From Oscheius onirici (taxonomy: Eukaryota > Nematoda > Chromadorea > Rhabditida > Rhabditidae), in the NCBI GenBank assembly GCA_932521025.1, contig OW051472.1, positions 5,580,001-5,644,000 of the forward strand: 64,000 bases of DNA, written 5' to 3'. Shown in pieces: positions 23,086-33,362 of the stretch. A program made the translations under genes and the position numbers. The notes beneath the pieces were generated by a model. It had not been told where the DNA came from, did no database searches, and saw only the letters and a list, made by a program, of their open reading frames with translations. The first letter of the stretch is position 1. Every line of letters starts with the position of its first letter.

Positions 23086-25566
23086 TCAATTCTTCTTGCT
23101 TGGCTCCTTTTGGGCGGAATTCATCACACTTGGTACGAGTTGTTTCTGCTCACTCGAGACAGCTTCCGGCAGCATGATATCACTCGAAACAGGCTCAATT
23201 TCCTTCATATCTTCCTGCGTGGGCTGGATAGACATTGCGTTTTGTAAGGGTTCCTTCAAAGTCGGCTGCATCGTCTCCTTCGAGGTCGATTGCTGCATCG
23301 GTTCTCTACTCTCTTCTTCCGGTTGCTTCTTCTCCGACTTGGGATTGACAGCCGGAGTCGCAATATTGTTGCTCTCGTCACTCGTCACAGGCTTCACATC
23401 CGTCTCTTCCATAGGCATATCACTCTTCTTCTCCTTTCTCGACAGTTTCTTTGCCTTCTTTCGTTTCTCCTTCTTCTTCTCGGCATCTTCTCGTCTCTTG
23501 GCACGGAACGACTCGAGATTCTGTCCCTCACCCATAGCCTTGTCCTCTTCCACAAAGTTCTTCAGATATTCGGTGGCCTTGAACATCCAATGGACGACAC
23601 AGAATGAGCCAATGGCACAGATCACGCACGACATCCAAGCGCCTTGTGCCGGGAGTGAGATGTCATTACAGAACATCAATCCAGTCTTGTCCCAGATCCT
23701 CATGATTCCTTCACAGTGAGGCGACAGATCCAGAATCATTCTCTGAAAAGAGACAGTTCAATTCATTTCGAAGACCTACAACAATGTCAGCCACATGATC
23801 AGCCATATCGTTAGTAAGTCGATTCACCATGTCATCAATGTCCAGCGTCATTTGGTCTCGAGTTCTACGTGACACCAACAAGTCAAGATGCTTTTTGAAT
23901 TCCTTCACGTCGTCTCTGACATCCTGAGGTATCTGCGGATTATTGGCCTTTTGGAAGATGGGCTCGAATGGAGACATGTCGACATCGTACTGACGAAACT
24001 GGTAAAGTAAGGTAAAGTCTTGAGACTGAATCATCGAAAATTTCTCTTTGAGAGTCGTGTCGGCCAGCTGACGACTACCATCCAGGGTATTGAAGAACGG
24101 GTACTCGTTGCGACATTTGATGAAAGCAGAACTGAACGATTTTGTATTGAATCTAAAGGAACGACTCACTGGATAGAGTAGCTAAAGTTCTCGACTTTGA
24201 TATTCCTGGCACTGTCGGGCAAAGCCTCGAAGACCATCATATCCGGATCGTCGAAGAAGCCGATGCAGAGGAACACGCTGCTGAAGGCGATGAGGAAACA
24301 GACATCAGACTGAGCATGATTCCGATAAAGAGAGCCAAATAGCCGGAGATTGCAGTGAAGACGCAATCTTTGACATCTTCTGTATGCATTTGCTCGTCTT
24401 TTCGCCTTCTTTTCTTCTCAGAGCCGGAAGAAATCGAATGACGAGGGCAATGAGAGCAAAAGTCAAGAAAGCCACGAGGAGAAGAGGCAGCACGATTGAG
24501 ATCTGTAGGCCGAGACTGATGGAGCCGGTAATTGTCTCAATGGTCTCGAGTGTTCCGGATAGCTTGCCCTTGAGTCCTTGACTTTGGCAATCGTGTTCAC
24601 AATGTTCTGCTGATTTTGCTTGATGTGCTTCTCATCATTCTTCACGTGTCCATCCACCGTTCCTCGGACCTGGTTGATCGTTCCCTGATGGCTCTTCAGA
24701 GCCTTGACAATCTGCTTCACCGTGTCAACAGCCTTGTCCAGCTGGTTGATCGCATCCTCGAGCGGTTTCATCAACATTGAGGCAAAAGGACCAGCGCTCT
24801 TCAATTTCGCCTCCATGTCCGTCTTGTATCTGGCCAGACTCTTCTCCAAGTTTTCAGCCGACGTGATTGTTCTGTCCAGGTTCTTCTTGAACTCGCCACA
24901 AGCTGTGTCGATCATCAGTCGGCCTCTGTTCAACTTCGTGTCGAGATTCCGTTCTTGATTCTTGTTCTCGCAGCTCATGAAATCCCCGTATCGACCGACG
25001 AATTGTCCCATCTCTGGAAACTAGAGGTTCAGTTTGAAACTTTCCGATGCTCGAGAGGATGCTCGAAAGGACGGCAAAGGCTCCCACGGCGCAGATGATT
25101 CCAGAGATTACGATAAACACGAGTGTGAGGATCATCTGCGTCTTGCTCAATTTGATCGGATCCTTGTTCGGAAAGCAGCATCGTTTGGCAATGATGACAA
25201 TGGTAGCAATGAGCATTCCGAAAGATACGACGACGAGAATGAAGAAAATCGCAGTGACGCCTTGATGAGCCAGGAAGATGTGTTCGCCCGTCTCTTGTGG
25301 CTTCTCGATGATCATTCCAATCTCGCTGGCAGTCGAAGGCTCGATTTCACCGATCAGGTATCGCATGACTGAAAAAGTACTGCCACTCAAAAGAAGTACT
25401 CACAAACAGACAGCGCCTTGGTATACCAGCCTAACTCTTTCGGCTTCTCCCTGCTTCCTCCGAGATCCACGATGTCCGAACATTTGACTGAGCTCTTGGT
25501 AGTCGCAACAGTAGTAGCCGCTACCAGGGGCAAGAAAAAGCACATCAGACACAAGAGCATCCGCAT
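23086..25566 (-). CDS. Prominin-like five-pass membrane protein, with apparent frame shifts
   Basis: The order of parts matches prominins (CD133 family), which organise membrane protrusions. It has a signal peptide (MRMLLCLMCFFLPLVAATT), an extracellular stretch, TM1 (TAIFFILVVVSFGMLIATIV) with a short KRCC-containing loop, TM2 (MILTLVFIVISGIICAVGAF), and a large coiled-coil-like extracellular loop (LEDAINQLDKAVDTVKQIVK). TM3 (IVLPLLLVAFLTFALIALVI), TM4 near 24300, a second large loop starting near KCRNEYPFFNTLDGSR, TM5 (MSCVICAIGSFCVVHWMF) and a long Lys/Glu-rich tail to the stop near 23086 follow. Three places change frame without a usable intron: near 25015, 24573 and 24306. They are either sequence errors or early decay. 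The assignment rests on topology and loop character, not on an alignment. Confidence 0.65.
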
Positions 25567-25721
25567 CGCTAGCACACTATTGAAGAAGACTCTTAAAACA
25601 GATTACAGCAAAGCGAACTTTTTTTTGCTTTTGAAATTTCGAAAACTTTTCGCAGATTTACATATTTTTAAAGATTTGTGTTCAAACTTTTCAGATTAGC
25701 GCCGTTGCTGGTCAATATGCA
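25567..25721. promoter_or_regulatory. Shared divergent promoter region
   Basis: Only about 155 bp separate the prominin-like ATG (minus strand) from the ATG of the small membrane protein (plus strand). The region is AT-rich and ends in TTTTCAG 26 bases before the plus-strand ATG. A shared bidirectional promoter is inferred from spacing alone. Confidence 0.4.
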
Positions 25722-26144
25722 ATGAGGATAGTACTCTACTGGCCGTCTTTCATTCATCTAGCTCTACTTTTCATCTCTATTCCCTTCTTGCTGCTACTCC
25801 TAATCGATTCAGCTGTGGCAGTACCATGGTACACATTCGGTCTCACTTCAATATCCAATTCTAGGTGGATGAGCCAGCCAATCATCACCTTCCCTCCAGA
25901 TACGCCGGACAACGAGACGACGACGACAGTGGCTTCCGTTTTCGATAAGATTGCAGTCACACTCAAGCCCAAAGTCACTTCGACACCTTTTTACATTCCA
26001 CAATGGAAAGACACTTTTGCCGAAATTGATATGGGAATGGCCGTTGTGGCCGCGATGAATATTCTCATAATTTTGCTCATAATGGTCGTTTACGCAAGAT
26101 GGTGGTTTCCGATACGGGTTCAACGAAACGAGGACATTGAATAA
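25722..26144 (+). CDS. Small membrane protein with two hydrophobic segments
   Basis: A single-exon frame of 140 residues. The N-terminus is a signal anchor or signal peptide (SFIHLALLFISIPFLLLLLI). A Ser/Thr-rich luminal or extracellular stretch with an NETTTT glycosylation-type sequence follows. A C-terminal membrane segment (MAVVAAMNILIILLIMVVYA) precedes a short basic then acidic tail ending QRNEDIE. The TAA stop is part of AATAAA, so the poly(A) signal overlaps the stop codon. I do not recognise the family. It is divergent from the prominin-like gene. Confidence 0.6.
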   Translation: MRIVLYWPSFIHLALLFISIPFLLLLLIDSAVAVPWYTFGLTSISNSRWMSQPIITFPPDTPDNETTTTVASVFDKIAVTLKPKVTSTPFYIPQWKDTFAEIDMGMAVVAAMNILIILLIMVVYARWWFPIRVQRNEDIE

Positions 26145-26467
26145 AGACTTTATCTCTCGAAAATCTAATATCCTGGGGCTGTTCGGGGATTGGGAAAATT
26201 GTACTAAACCCAATTAGTTGGGGGAACTGGAACGTCGTAGGCTCGTACCTCCTTCAACAAAAAAGTAATGCCTAGGCGACGACTGAGGTCGCAGTCGCCA
26301 CCAGTATACTTAAGCAGCTCGAGCCTTTCTGGGACGACCCAGAAAGTTTTGTCTTCGCTTTCAGAATCAGACGCTTTCTGAACCGAAGAGTGATAAATAC
26401 GAGGAGTTTTATTTTAAAAGAGAATCTGATTTGATCAATAGCCAGGAGCGGTATGAGGAGGCCAGGA

Positions 26468-27502
26468 TCAATAGCCAGGAGCGGTACCTAAAAAATATAC
26501 TGGTATATCGTAGGCATTCAATTTTTGCTCCAAAGTACTAAAAAAACTTACGAGGAGGAGGGCAGTGGTCACACGATCCCTTAGCTCCGTCTTTCCCTGG
26601 CTCTCCAGGAGCTCCATCGTCTCCATCTTTTCCAGGTGATCCGTTCTCTCCACGGTCTCCCGCAGGTCCAGGATGTCCATCCCGGCCATTATGGCCAGGT
26701 CTTCCATTGTTTCCGGGAGGTCCTTGAGGTCCTGCCTCTCCAGGAGCTCCAGGCTCACCAGCAGGAGAAGGCAGACTGCGAGTCTGTCCGTTTTGACCAG
26801 TCTGGCCAGCAGGTCCGTCTTCTCCAGAACCTCCGGGGGGTCCAGCAGGGCCGGGAGGTCCACGAGCTCCAGGACGACCAGCGGGACCTATTTCATAAAC
26901 AGTTTCATCATTTACCGCGAATTACCGGGTTCTCCACTTCCTCCTCTCTCTCCGGGTCCTCCTTTTGGTCCTGGGGGTCCAGCTGGACCAGCACGTGCCG
27001 GGGGACAGTCAAAGCAGAAGTCCTCACGACGAGGAACGGCATCATTGCTAGGTGCGTCGGGACCAGGATTTCCAGCATTTCCTGGAGTTCCATCCTTACC
27101 GGGTTCACCTTCCTGACCGGGTGTTCCAACCGGTCCAGCGGCTCCCTAAAACGGTTCAACCCGTTTTAAATTCTCGGATTTTGAACCTGTCCACAAGAGC
27201 AGCACTCTCCGGGAGCCTGTCTCTTCTGACGTTCCTGCGTTTCCCGCTCGACAACGAGCTGTAAACAGTACTACAAACACACGTAGAACATGGGATACCT
27301 TTCCAAACTCTCCTCTAACACTTGTAGTGCGAGATCGGCAGAATGCGAGTTCGTCTGTCAGAGTCGAATACACGGTCTGGGAATAGATGCACAGCATTGG
27401 GACAGCTATGATGGCTACAAGTGTCGCCACAGTAGAAACTGTCACACCGAAGAAGGCAACCTTCTTGGCATGCTCGAGATGATGCTGGTCCTTCTCCTCC
27501 AT
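26468..27502 (-). CDS. Cuticle collagen
   Basis: A canonical small nematode cuticle collagen, an extracellular structural trimer secreted by the hypodermis. The start [20 protein letters not shown] leads into a hydrophobic anchor ([20 protein letters not shown]), the [10 protein letters not shown] block, and a basic subtilisin-like cleavage site ERQKRQ. Next come CCSCG and Gly-X-Y repeats interrupted by a spacer with [13 protein letters not shown], a second longer Gly-X-Y block, and the classic end [15 protein letters not shown], with TGA at 26468-26470. Four short GT-AG introns are visible. The ATG follows TTTTTCAAGGGT, consistent with a trans-splice acceptor. The collagen subfamily is not assigned. 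Confidence 0.93.
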
Positions 27503-28238
27503 ACCCTTGAAAAATATATTGAGAGTGGACAGTTGCCGTCGTAGATGATCAGTGGGGTCTTTATAGGCAGTTCTGACCCGAAAAAGGATAGTGTGACCGG
27601 TATGCAGGCAGAGAAAAAGGACCGCTGACGGGTGTAGGGACAAGAGAAAGGCGAGAATTTGTTGCTATTATGATCAAGAGCAGTCTGTTTTTTTGGAATC
27701 TCTGAAGTATTCATCGGGAAAGTTATAAATATGTACAGAGTTTTAGGATGCCCAGCTATCCGGCCTTCTCTTGCTCTAGAGACTTCATCAGAAAGTACCA
27801 GGACAAGCAAGGTTCAGTAGGACGTGCCAGATGTGCAAACTCGAAATTAACTGTCCAGTGAATGGTTAGATAACAGCTTTTGCTGAGTCTTGATGCGTAT
27901 CGAGGCTAAGTTGGCGCGCTACCCGGATTACGATACTTTCGCATACGACTGGGAAATTTTTTCTCCCTGTTTCATCTATTCTTCCAATTTCCACAATCCA
28001 AATCCTTCAGAACCTTCCTTGAGCCATCCCATCTCCATCTTTTGTTTTTAGCCTCTCGCGCAGAAATGAACCATGCGGACGCGAGTCGGTTTCAGCTAGT
28101 CACTCGGGAAGAATCATGGCTAACCCTATCACCGAACTTTTTCCTCGGAGAATGTGACCTTCACTTGAGAGCGTAGTGGAACAACGCTGGGCGTTTAATG
28201 GACAGAGGGTCACTGTTCTCTCTTCCTTGTTAATCACA
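27503..28238. other. Intergenic interval
   Basis: It lies between the collagen promoter and the 3' end of the first channel gene. No coding sequence with support was found. Confidence 0.4.
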
Positions 28239-30047
28239 TTAGAAACTCGGGCGATGGGGCTTCTTGTGCTCCGGGATACACGAGTAGGTAGAGAGTCACA
28301 GCCATGTTGGTTCCAGAAACTGTCAGAAAACACAGTCCGTCGACGACCTCATCCGCATTGGTGTGTCTCTTCTCCCATCTAAACTCAATTAATCATTGCA
28401 TACTATGTAAAAACGAACCTCCGTCGGAGTCGCTTCATCGGAGCCACCAAAGCCATCGCAAGAATGCAGAAAAACATTTCAATCAGAAGCCATTTGCCTA
28501 GAAAACGTGGGTTTTCAATAATTGAATTTGTTCACCGATTATTGGAAGGTTCCTGGAACGAGGCACTTCCTGAACAATGATTGAGAGGAGGAAAGTAAGA
28601 CCCAACAGCCCAGTCACTCCCATATTTATCTGAAAACGGTCTCATGTCGTTGAAGTCAGCGAAATGTGAACCATTGACACTGTAAGCGAGGGTATACTTT
28701 ACTCCTCTCTAACTTTTGGAATTTTGAGAAGAACTCTCTTTTTGTAGACGGGTCATACCTTTTCACTATTCGACATTCCCGAGGGCAAAAGAAGAGCAGA
28801 CAAACAGGCTCCAGTTATGACCAGAGTTGGTAGAATCATAAAGTAGAGGTAGAAGTCTGCCCGTCTCGTCAGCTTGTACTTGATCATCACGATGTACTGG
28901 CTCCACTGTGTCGCGTTCGACATCACAGCATAGGGCTTGATGTCCCATTCTTGAGTGCCCTATTTAGTTTGATTTTGAAATTTTTAACGACATTACCGTG
29001 ATGTCAACCCACGTCTCCTGGCCCATGATTATAGCTCGATCGTCAAGCGAAAGACCAAGGTCGAAATTGACACCGCAGAATTGGACGTCGAATGGGAAGG
29101 CAGCTGAATTTTTCAACATACGTAATTGCGTATGCAGAATTTTCAGATCGTTTGAACTTTTCAATAATCTTCGAAGTTGTAGCCCCCGACAAAGAACTGC
29201 GACAGTGTAGAACATTCGAAAGCCGAGGAAACCCGTCTGCAAATAGAAAAAGCGAGACGGATCTATCTATTCTTTTAAAATTGAACCGTCTCTGTCTGTG
29301 AGTAAGCCTGTTGCCCTACTTGTAGAGTCTATTCCGGAAGAAGAGTCATAGCCGTTTTTCTTCTTTCCGAGACTTTTGAGTGCACCAGTCAATTTTGGCT
29401 GCGTATCTTTGGCTGAGTATTGAACTTTAAGCAAACTTGACCAAATGGGTCTCTAAACGAAGGTAGACTTGGTCACGGTATTGTTTTCGTAACAATACAT
29501 AGTAGATTTCAAATAACCTACAGATTTCGCATTGACAAATAGTGTCATATCGAGCCTTGTTGTAAAGAGTGACCATTCCATTCGGTTGAACTAGAACCTC
29601 GTTGCTTTCGGCCTCCTTGTCAAAGTTGTGCACATCGATGCAATTCCAACAATTTATTACAGGAATCCATATCAGATTCGAGGGAATGATAGTATAATTC
29701 AGACCGAGCGCCGTACTGTTGTAAGCCAGTCGCGGATCCAGCCATGTCTATTTTTCTTTTTCATTTCAAGTGTTACGACTTACCAGGTTAACATTGACTA
29801 TGTAGCTAGACTGTTGCTTGTTTTCTTCCTAAAAATTGTGAAATTCTTAGAATAATTTGAATCTCACAAGACTGACAAGAACAATGTACGGAATCTCAAT
29901 ATAGATCGTCGTCTGATTGTGCGTAACATCGTAAGGGGAATCTTGCTTATTGTAGGTAGAATCTGTTCCGAATTTGAGTTCTCGATAAGTCTTGAACGTC
30001 GAAGATATTAACGGAATGAAAGAGAGTAAGAAAGTCTCCCACTTCAT
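28239..30047 (-). CDS. Cys-loop ligand-gated ion channel subunit 1
   Basis: A pentameric ligand-gated channel subunit of the nicotinic-like superfamily at the plasma membrane. The start MKWETFLLSFIPLISSTF (signal peptide) is at 30045-30047. The extracellular domain contains SPYDVTHNQTTIYIEIPY, WIPVINCWNC and a 13-residue Cys-loop (CQCEISAFPFDVQFC) spanning an intron. TM1 includes LYFMILPTLVITGACLSALL. The pre-M2 motif is SEK, followed by M2 MGVTGLLGLTFLLSIIVQEV. TM4 contains GTNMAVTLYLLVY, and TAA is at 28239-28241. I see no vicinal Cys pair in loop C, so it would not be a classic alpha subunit. The GEK-like pre-M2 motif favours cation selectivity over the PAR motif of anion channels. The ligand is unknown. 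Its start lies about 115 bp from the divergent LU-like gene. Confidence 0.87.
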
Positions 30048-30161
30048 GATTGAGTCTGAATGACTCAGCGAAACAATCAGTGCCGTAAATCAGGTTGGAA
30101 GCGCCAAGCGAGAGCAACAAGAACGAGTGAACAATTAAACGTTTGTTGCACTAGACGAAAG

Positions 30162-30830
30162 ATGCGACAGATACTCTTTGGTATTTTCCATTCTAAACAA
30201 ATACACCCAATTCAGTTCTACCAATGGTGGCTGAATCGCCACTGCGTCGGGAAGCAGCAGTCTTGTGCCGTTACTGACGGCTTCATCTCCGTCGACGACT
30301 ACAAAAGCATGTTCACGTCGATCAGGAAAACCCCGGCTTATGACGGCTGTAAAATCACATTCTCGTTTGCAAGCAACTATTCACTCAGGACCCAGGACAC
30401 TATAAAAATGGAGGCGGTCATGTTGCTGGGAAATTGGGAATTGGAAAAATGCTACACAGAGACAAGTCCGGCAGACAAAACGGTGGCAGTCTGCTACTGC
30501 AAAGACGAGCCCAATTGCAACATGAATCTTCTGCGCTGGTTGAACACGTTGGGCAAGCAGGGTTCTGTTTATGAAGGTCTTGACGCAATCTACCCAACTG
30601 TAAAGGAGAGTTGCTTTCCCGTCTGGGAACTAGTTACACTTTCTGGTGCCTCTCATCAGTGTCCCTGTTCTGATTGTGACCAGTTTAGTAATAGCCTGCT
30701 GTTGCCGTTTGTGCCCTTTTGGGGAAGAAGACGAATTTGATGACTATGGTAACCGTTTTTTTTGATCTCATGACATTTTTCTTCAGATGAATACCCAGAT
30801 TGTTATAAGAAAAAAAACAGATTGTTATAA
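30162..30830 (+). pseudogene. LU (Ly6/uPAR)-like membrane protein D, frame disrupted
   Basis: This is a member of the cysteine-rich family also at 38540-41731. The core has HCVGKQQSCAVTDGFISVDD, a cysteine block ending VCYCKDEPNCN, the YPTVKESC segment, a membrane span (LISVPVLIVTSLVIACCCRL) and an acidic tail (GEEDEFDDY). Two places need a frame change. The likely signal peptide, MRQILFVLPMVAES after removal of a 36-bp intron, enters the core out of frame near 30240. The TM segment is out of frame with the preceding exon near 30645. It is either a pseudogene or carries sequence errors. Without splicing the N-terminus is open but lacks a signal peptide. It is head-to-head with channel gene 1. 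Confidence 0.55.
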
Positions 30831-31087
30831 GAAAAGTGTTATAAGAAAACCTCCATCACCGCGCATTACCGACAATTAGAAAGAAGGTCCAACGACGCGA
30901 TCGCATAAACAGTAAAATGCATCTGCTTCTGTTTTTCAATTTTCTTGTTTTGATATAATACCATTTGTTTTAAACAATTCTCGCTATTTTACCAGGATGC
31001 TAGTTTGCATCGATTCTTTTAAGAAAACGCTGCTCAAAATAGACCTTTGCCTTTTTAGTAACACGACCTTTTAGACTCATCGTGTGA

Positions 31088-31160
31088 ATGTTCCTCTTCG
31101 TCGCTCTCACCGACACACAAAAAGTCTACCCGACGTTCCACAAAGTCGTCCAAGACAAAG
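31088..31160 (+). pseudogene. Orphan first exon of a Cys-loop channel
   Basis: A short exon starts MFLFVALTDTQKVYPTFHKV and ends VQDKG at a GTAATT donor. It aligns with the N-termini of the neighbouring channels (ETFPTYREVVLEN in channel 3, AWPTFQEAVLNN in channel 2). It is on the plus strand, and the next sequence is the 3' end of channel 2 on the minus strand, so no remaining exons exist. I interpret it as the remnant of a fourth channel gene. Confidence 0.6.
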
Positions 31161-31238
31161 GTAATTGAACGATTTCCGTCTGAAATCGTTGACCTCAACC
31201 GACAATCGACTGCTCAACTGGTATGTTATATTAATTTT

Positions 31239-32833
31239 TTATAGTATTGGATTCAAAGATGACGGAGACGGTCGCAGCACAAATAAAAGAACAGTCACGA
31301 TGGCGTTTCCTCCCACGACTATCATGAAGACAAAAATATCAATCAACTCATCGTAGCTACGCTCTTTAAACCGGAAACTTAAACTAGGTTGGATAAAAAC
31401 TAAAACATTATCTTACCGCCGTTTCAGTAGACGAACCGGCTCGTCGATCGCCAGAGCAAAGACACAGAATGCCATTTCAGTTAGAAGCCAATTTGCTAAA
31501 TTATAAAATTTGTTGGAACGTGAAAATAATCACCCATGATCGGCATTTTGTTGGATCTAGGGACTTGTTGAATGATGATGCCGAGGAGAAAGGTCAGTCC
31601 GAGCAGTCCGCTGATTCCCATCATGTACTGAACAAAACCAATTTTAAAGGCGTTGTTTCACACCTTGTCTCCTTTCGAAAAGTCGAGAGGAAGAGTCAGA
31701 GCAGCCAAACAAATTGAAGCTACGATCATTGTGGGCAAGATGAGCATAACGACGTAAAAGGTCGAGTTTCTGACGAGACAGAACCGAAGACTGACAATTG
31801 AGTGCGGATCACCTTTGGTGGTAGTCGCGTTGCTCAAATGAGAATCAAAGTCGGCATAGATGTCCCATTCTGGTGTGCCCTGACGTGTGAACTGTGGCGT
31901 CTGTGGCTCTAAACGTACCAGAAGAATAAAAGGAGGGAGCATGGTAGTCGCTGTTAAATTCACTCTTCCGTCATTGGAAGAGAATCCGGAATGGAAGTCG
32001 AGGCCACAGTATTGCGTGTCAAACGGAAAAGCTTCTAAGAATTAATTTTACTTTTAAAACGGCTCAAAAGAACCAATGTCCATGCTGCAGATGGTATCCA
32101 GACGAGCTTTCAGGTCGATCCACATCCTTCCGTCGTAAAGTATTCCAACCTCGTTCGTCTCCGTCTCTTTGTCAAATCGGCGCACGTCAATGCTAAAAAT
32201 CTAGAATTTACAAAAAGTGAGAGTTACCAATTGAAACAGTCTACGGTAGGAACCCAGACTGTATTGGCCGGCACGAGTGTGAAATTGACTCCCAATAAGT
32301 TTCGGTCGAATTTGAGTCGCTCGTCAAGCCAAGCCTGAAAGTCTGTAATTCTCTAGAGTTTTGGGGCCAATTACGTATTCCACGTTGACGATATAGCTGA
32401 CCATCTGTTGAGCTTCAATCTGGAATAGTGTGCTTTGCTGTCCTGTTTTTTTAATGTTGTCATATTTACACAAACGATTCCACATTATTCCGGTCTCGCG
32501 GCAAACTAAATGAGTTACGGTGGAGGCCTCTTTTTATTGAACAAACCATATTTGAAAAGTTCTACAATTTTGAAAAAAGTTACTTTGTATGAAAATCATA
32601 TTTGTGACAACGAATTCCCGCAGCAAATTTTCGAAAGACTACACTTGGATACGACCTACCACGTTTGTCAGAACGACAAAAGGAGCATAAACTCTAACGG
32701 GAGTAGGAATATGATTGCCGTCAAAGGGAGAGTTGACTTTCTTGTAGTCTACCGAAGAGTTGTTAAGAACAGCTTCTTGAAAAGTTGGCCAAGCTGTGGC
32801 CTCGAATACGGTAGTCAGAAGGAGGAAAAGCAT
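31239..32833 (-). CDS. Cys-loop ligand-gated ion channel subunit 2
   Basis: The start MLFLLLTTVFEATAWPTF is at 32831-32833. The extracellular domain contains SPFDGNHIPTPVRVYAPF, AWLDERLKFDRNLLGVNF, VPTVDCFNW and a 13-residue Cys-loop (CSMDIEAFPFDTQYC) across an intron, then GTPEWDIYADFDSH. TM1 reads FYVVMLILPTMIVASICLAA. The pre-M2 motif is GDK, followed by M2 MMGISGLLGLTFLLGIIIQQ. TM4 is IFVFMIVVGGNAIVTVLLFV, with TAA at 31239-31241. There is no vicinal Cys pair. It is closely related to channel 3 (shared TLPLDF before the pre-M2 motif and LRP after TM4). The ligand is unknown; a cation channel is the best guess from the GEK-like motif. Confidence 0.88.
32487..32522 (+). repeat. Solo copy of the 39.4-kb foldback repeat
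   Basis: The sequence CATTATTCCGGTCTCGCGGC followed by AAACTAAATGAGTTACGG matches, on the opposite strand, the left palindrome arm and loop at 39409-39434 with one mismatch. Its first half also matches CATGTTATTCCGGTATCGCG at 39504-39523. It shows that the foldback sequence is a dispersed repeat. Confidence 0.55.
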
Positions 32834-33362
32834 CTCGGAAAAGACTCAAAAAGAGGTCAGCTCACATTACCACTTTGTTCAATGATCTAGACAAACAATT
32901 TAGCAGATGATTCATTCGCTTTTCACATATCGGTGACAAATTCCGTTGAATTACCAGCTCTTGATGAAACGAATAGGCTCGTCGATATTGTTCTCCGAAG
33001 GAATTAATGCCAGTGGGAGAAAGAATATGCCTATTTCAAATGTCAAGAATCGAACTCGGGTCATATACGTGGGCTTCAAACATTCGACCTTGCACCTCTT
33101 TATCGTATGGCGGTGTGGAAGAAGACAAGAGGAAAGGGGAATGGATCACATTACCAGACCACTTGAGATGATGTTTTCAGTTTTTTTTCAGTCTTTCGAT
33201 GCAACAAAACAGAACCAGTTCATTCTGTTGATTAGTGCTGATAGCGGTGTGGCCTCCCCCTCTCTCTCCCGCGCGCCGTCGTGATACTATTCCTAAGGGC
33301 GCGAAACAATCCGGGTCACTTGGTCTCTCCTTCGCCTGCGGCTACTTCAAAAAGTTCAAGCT

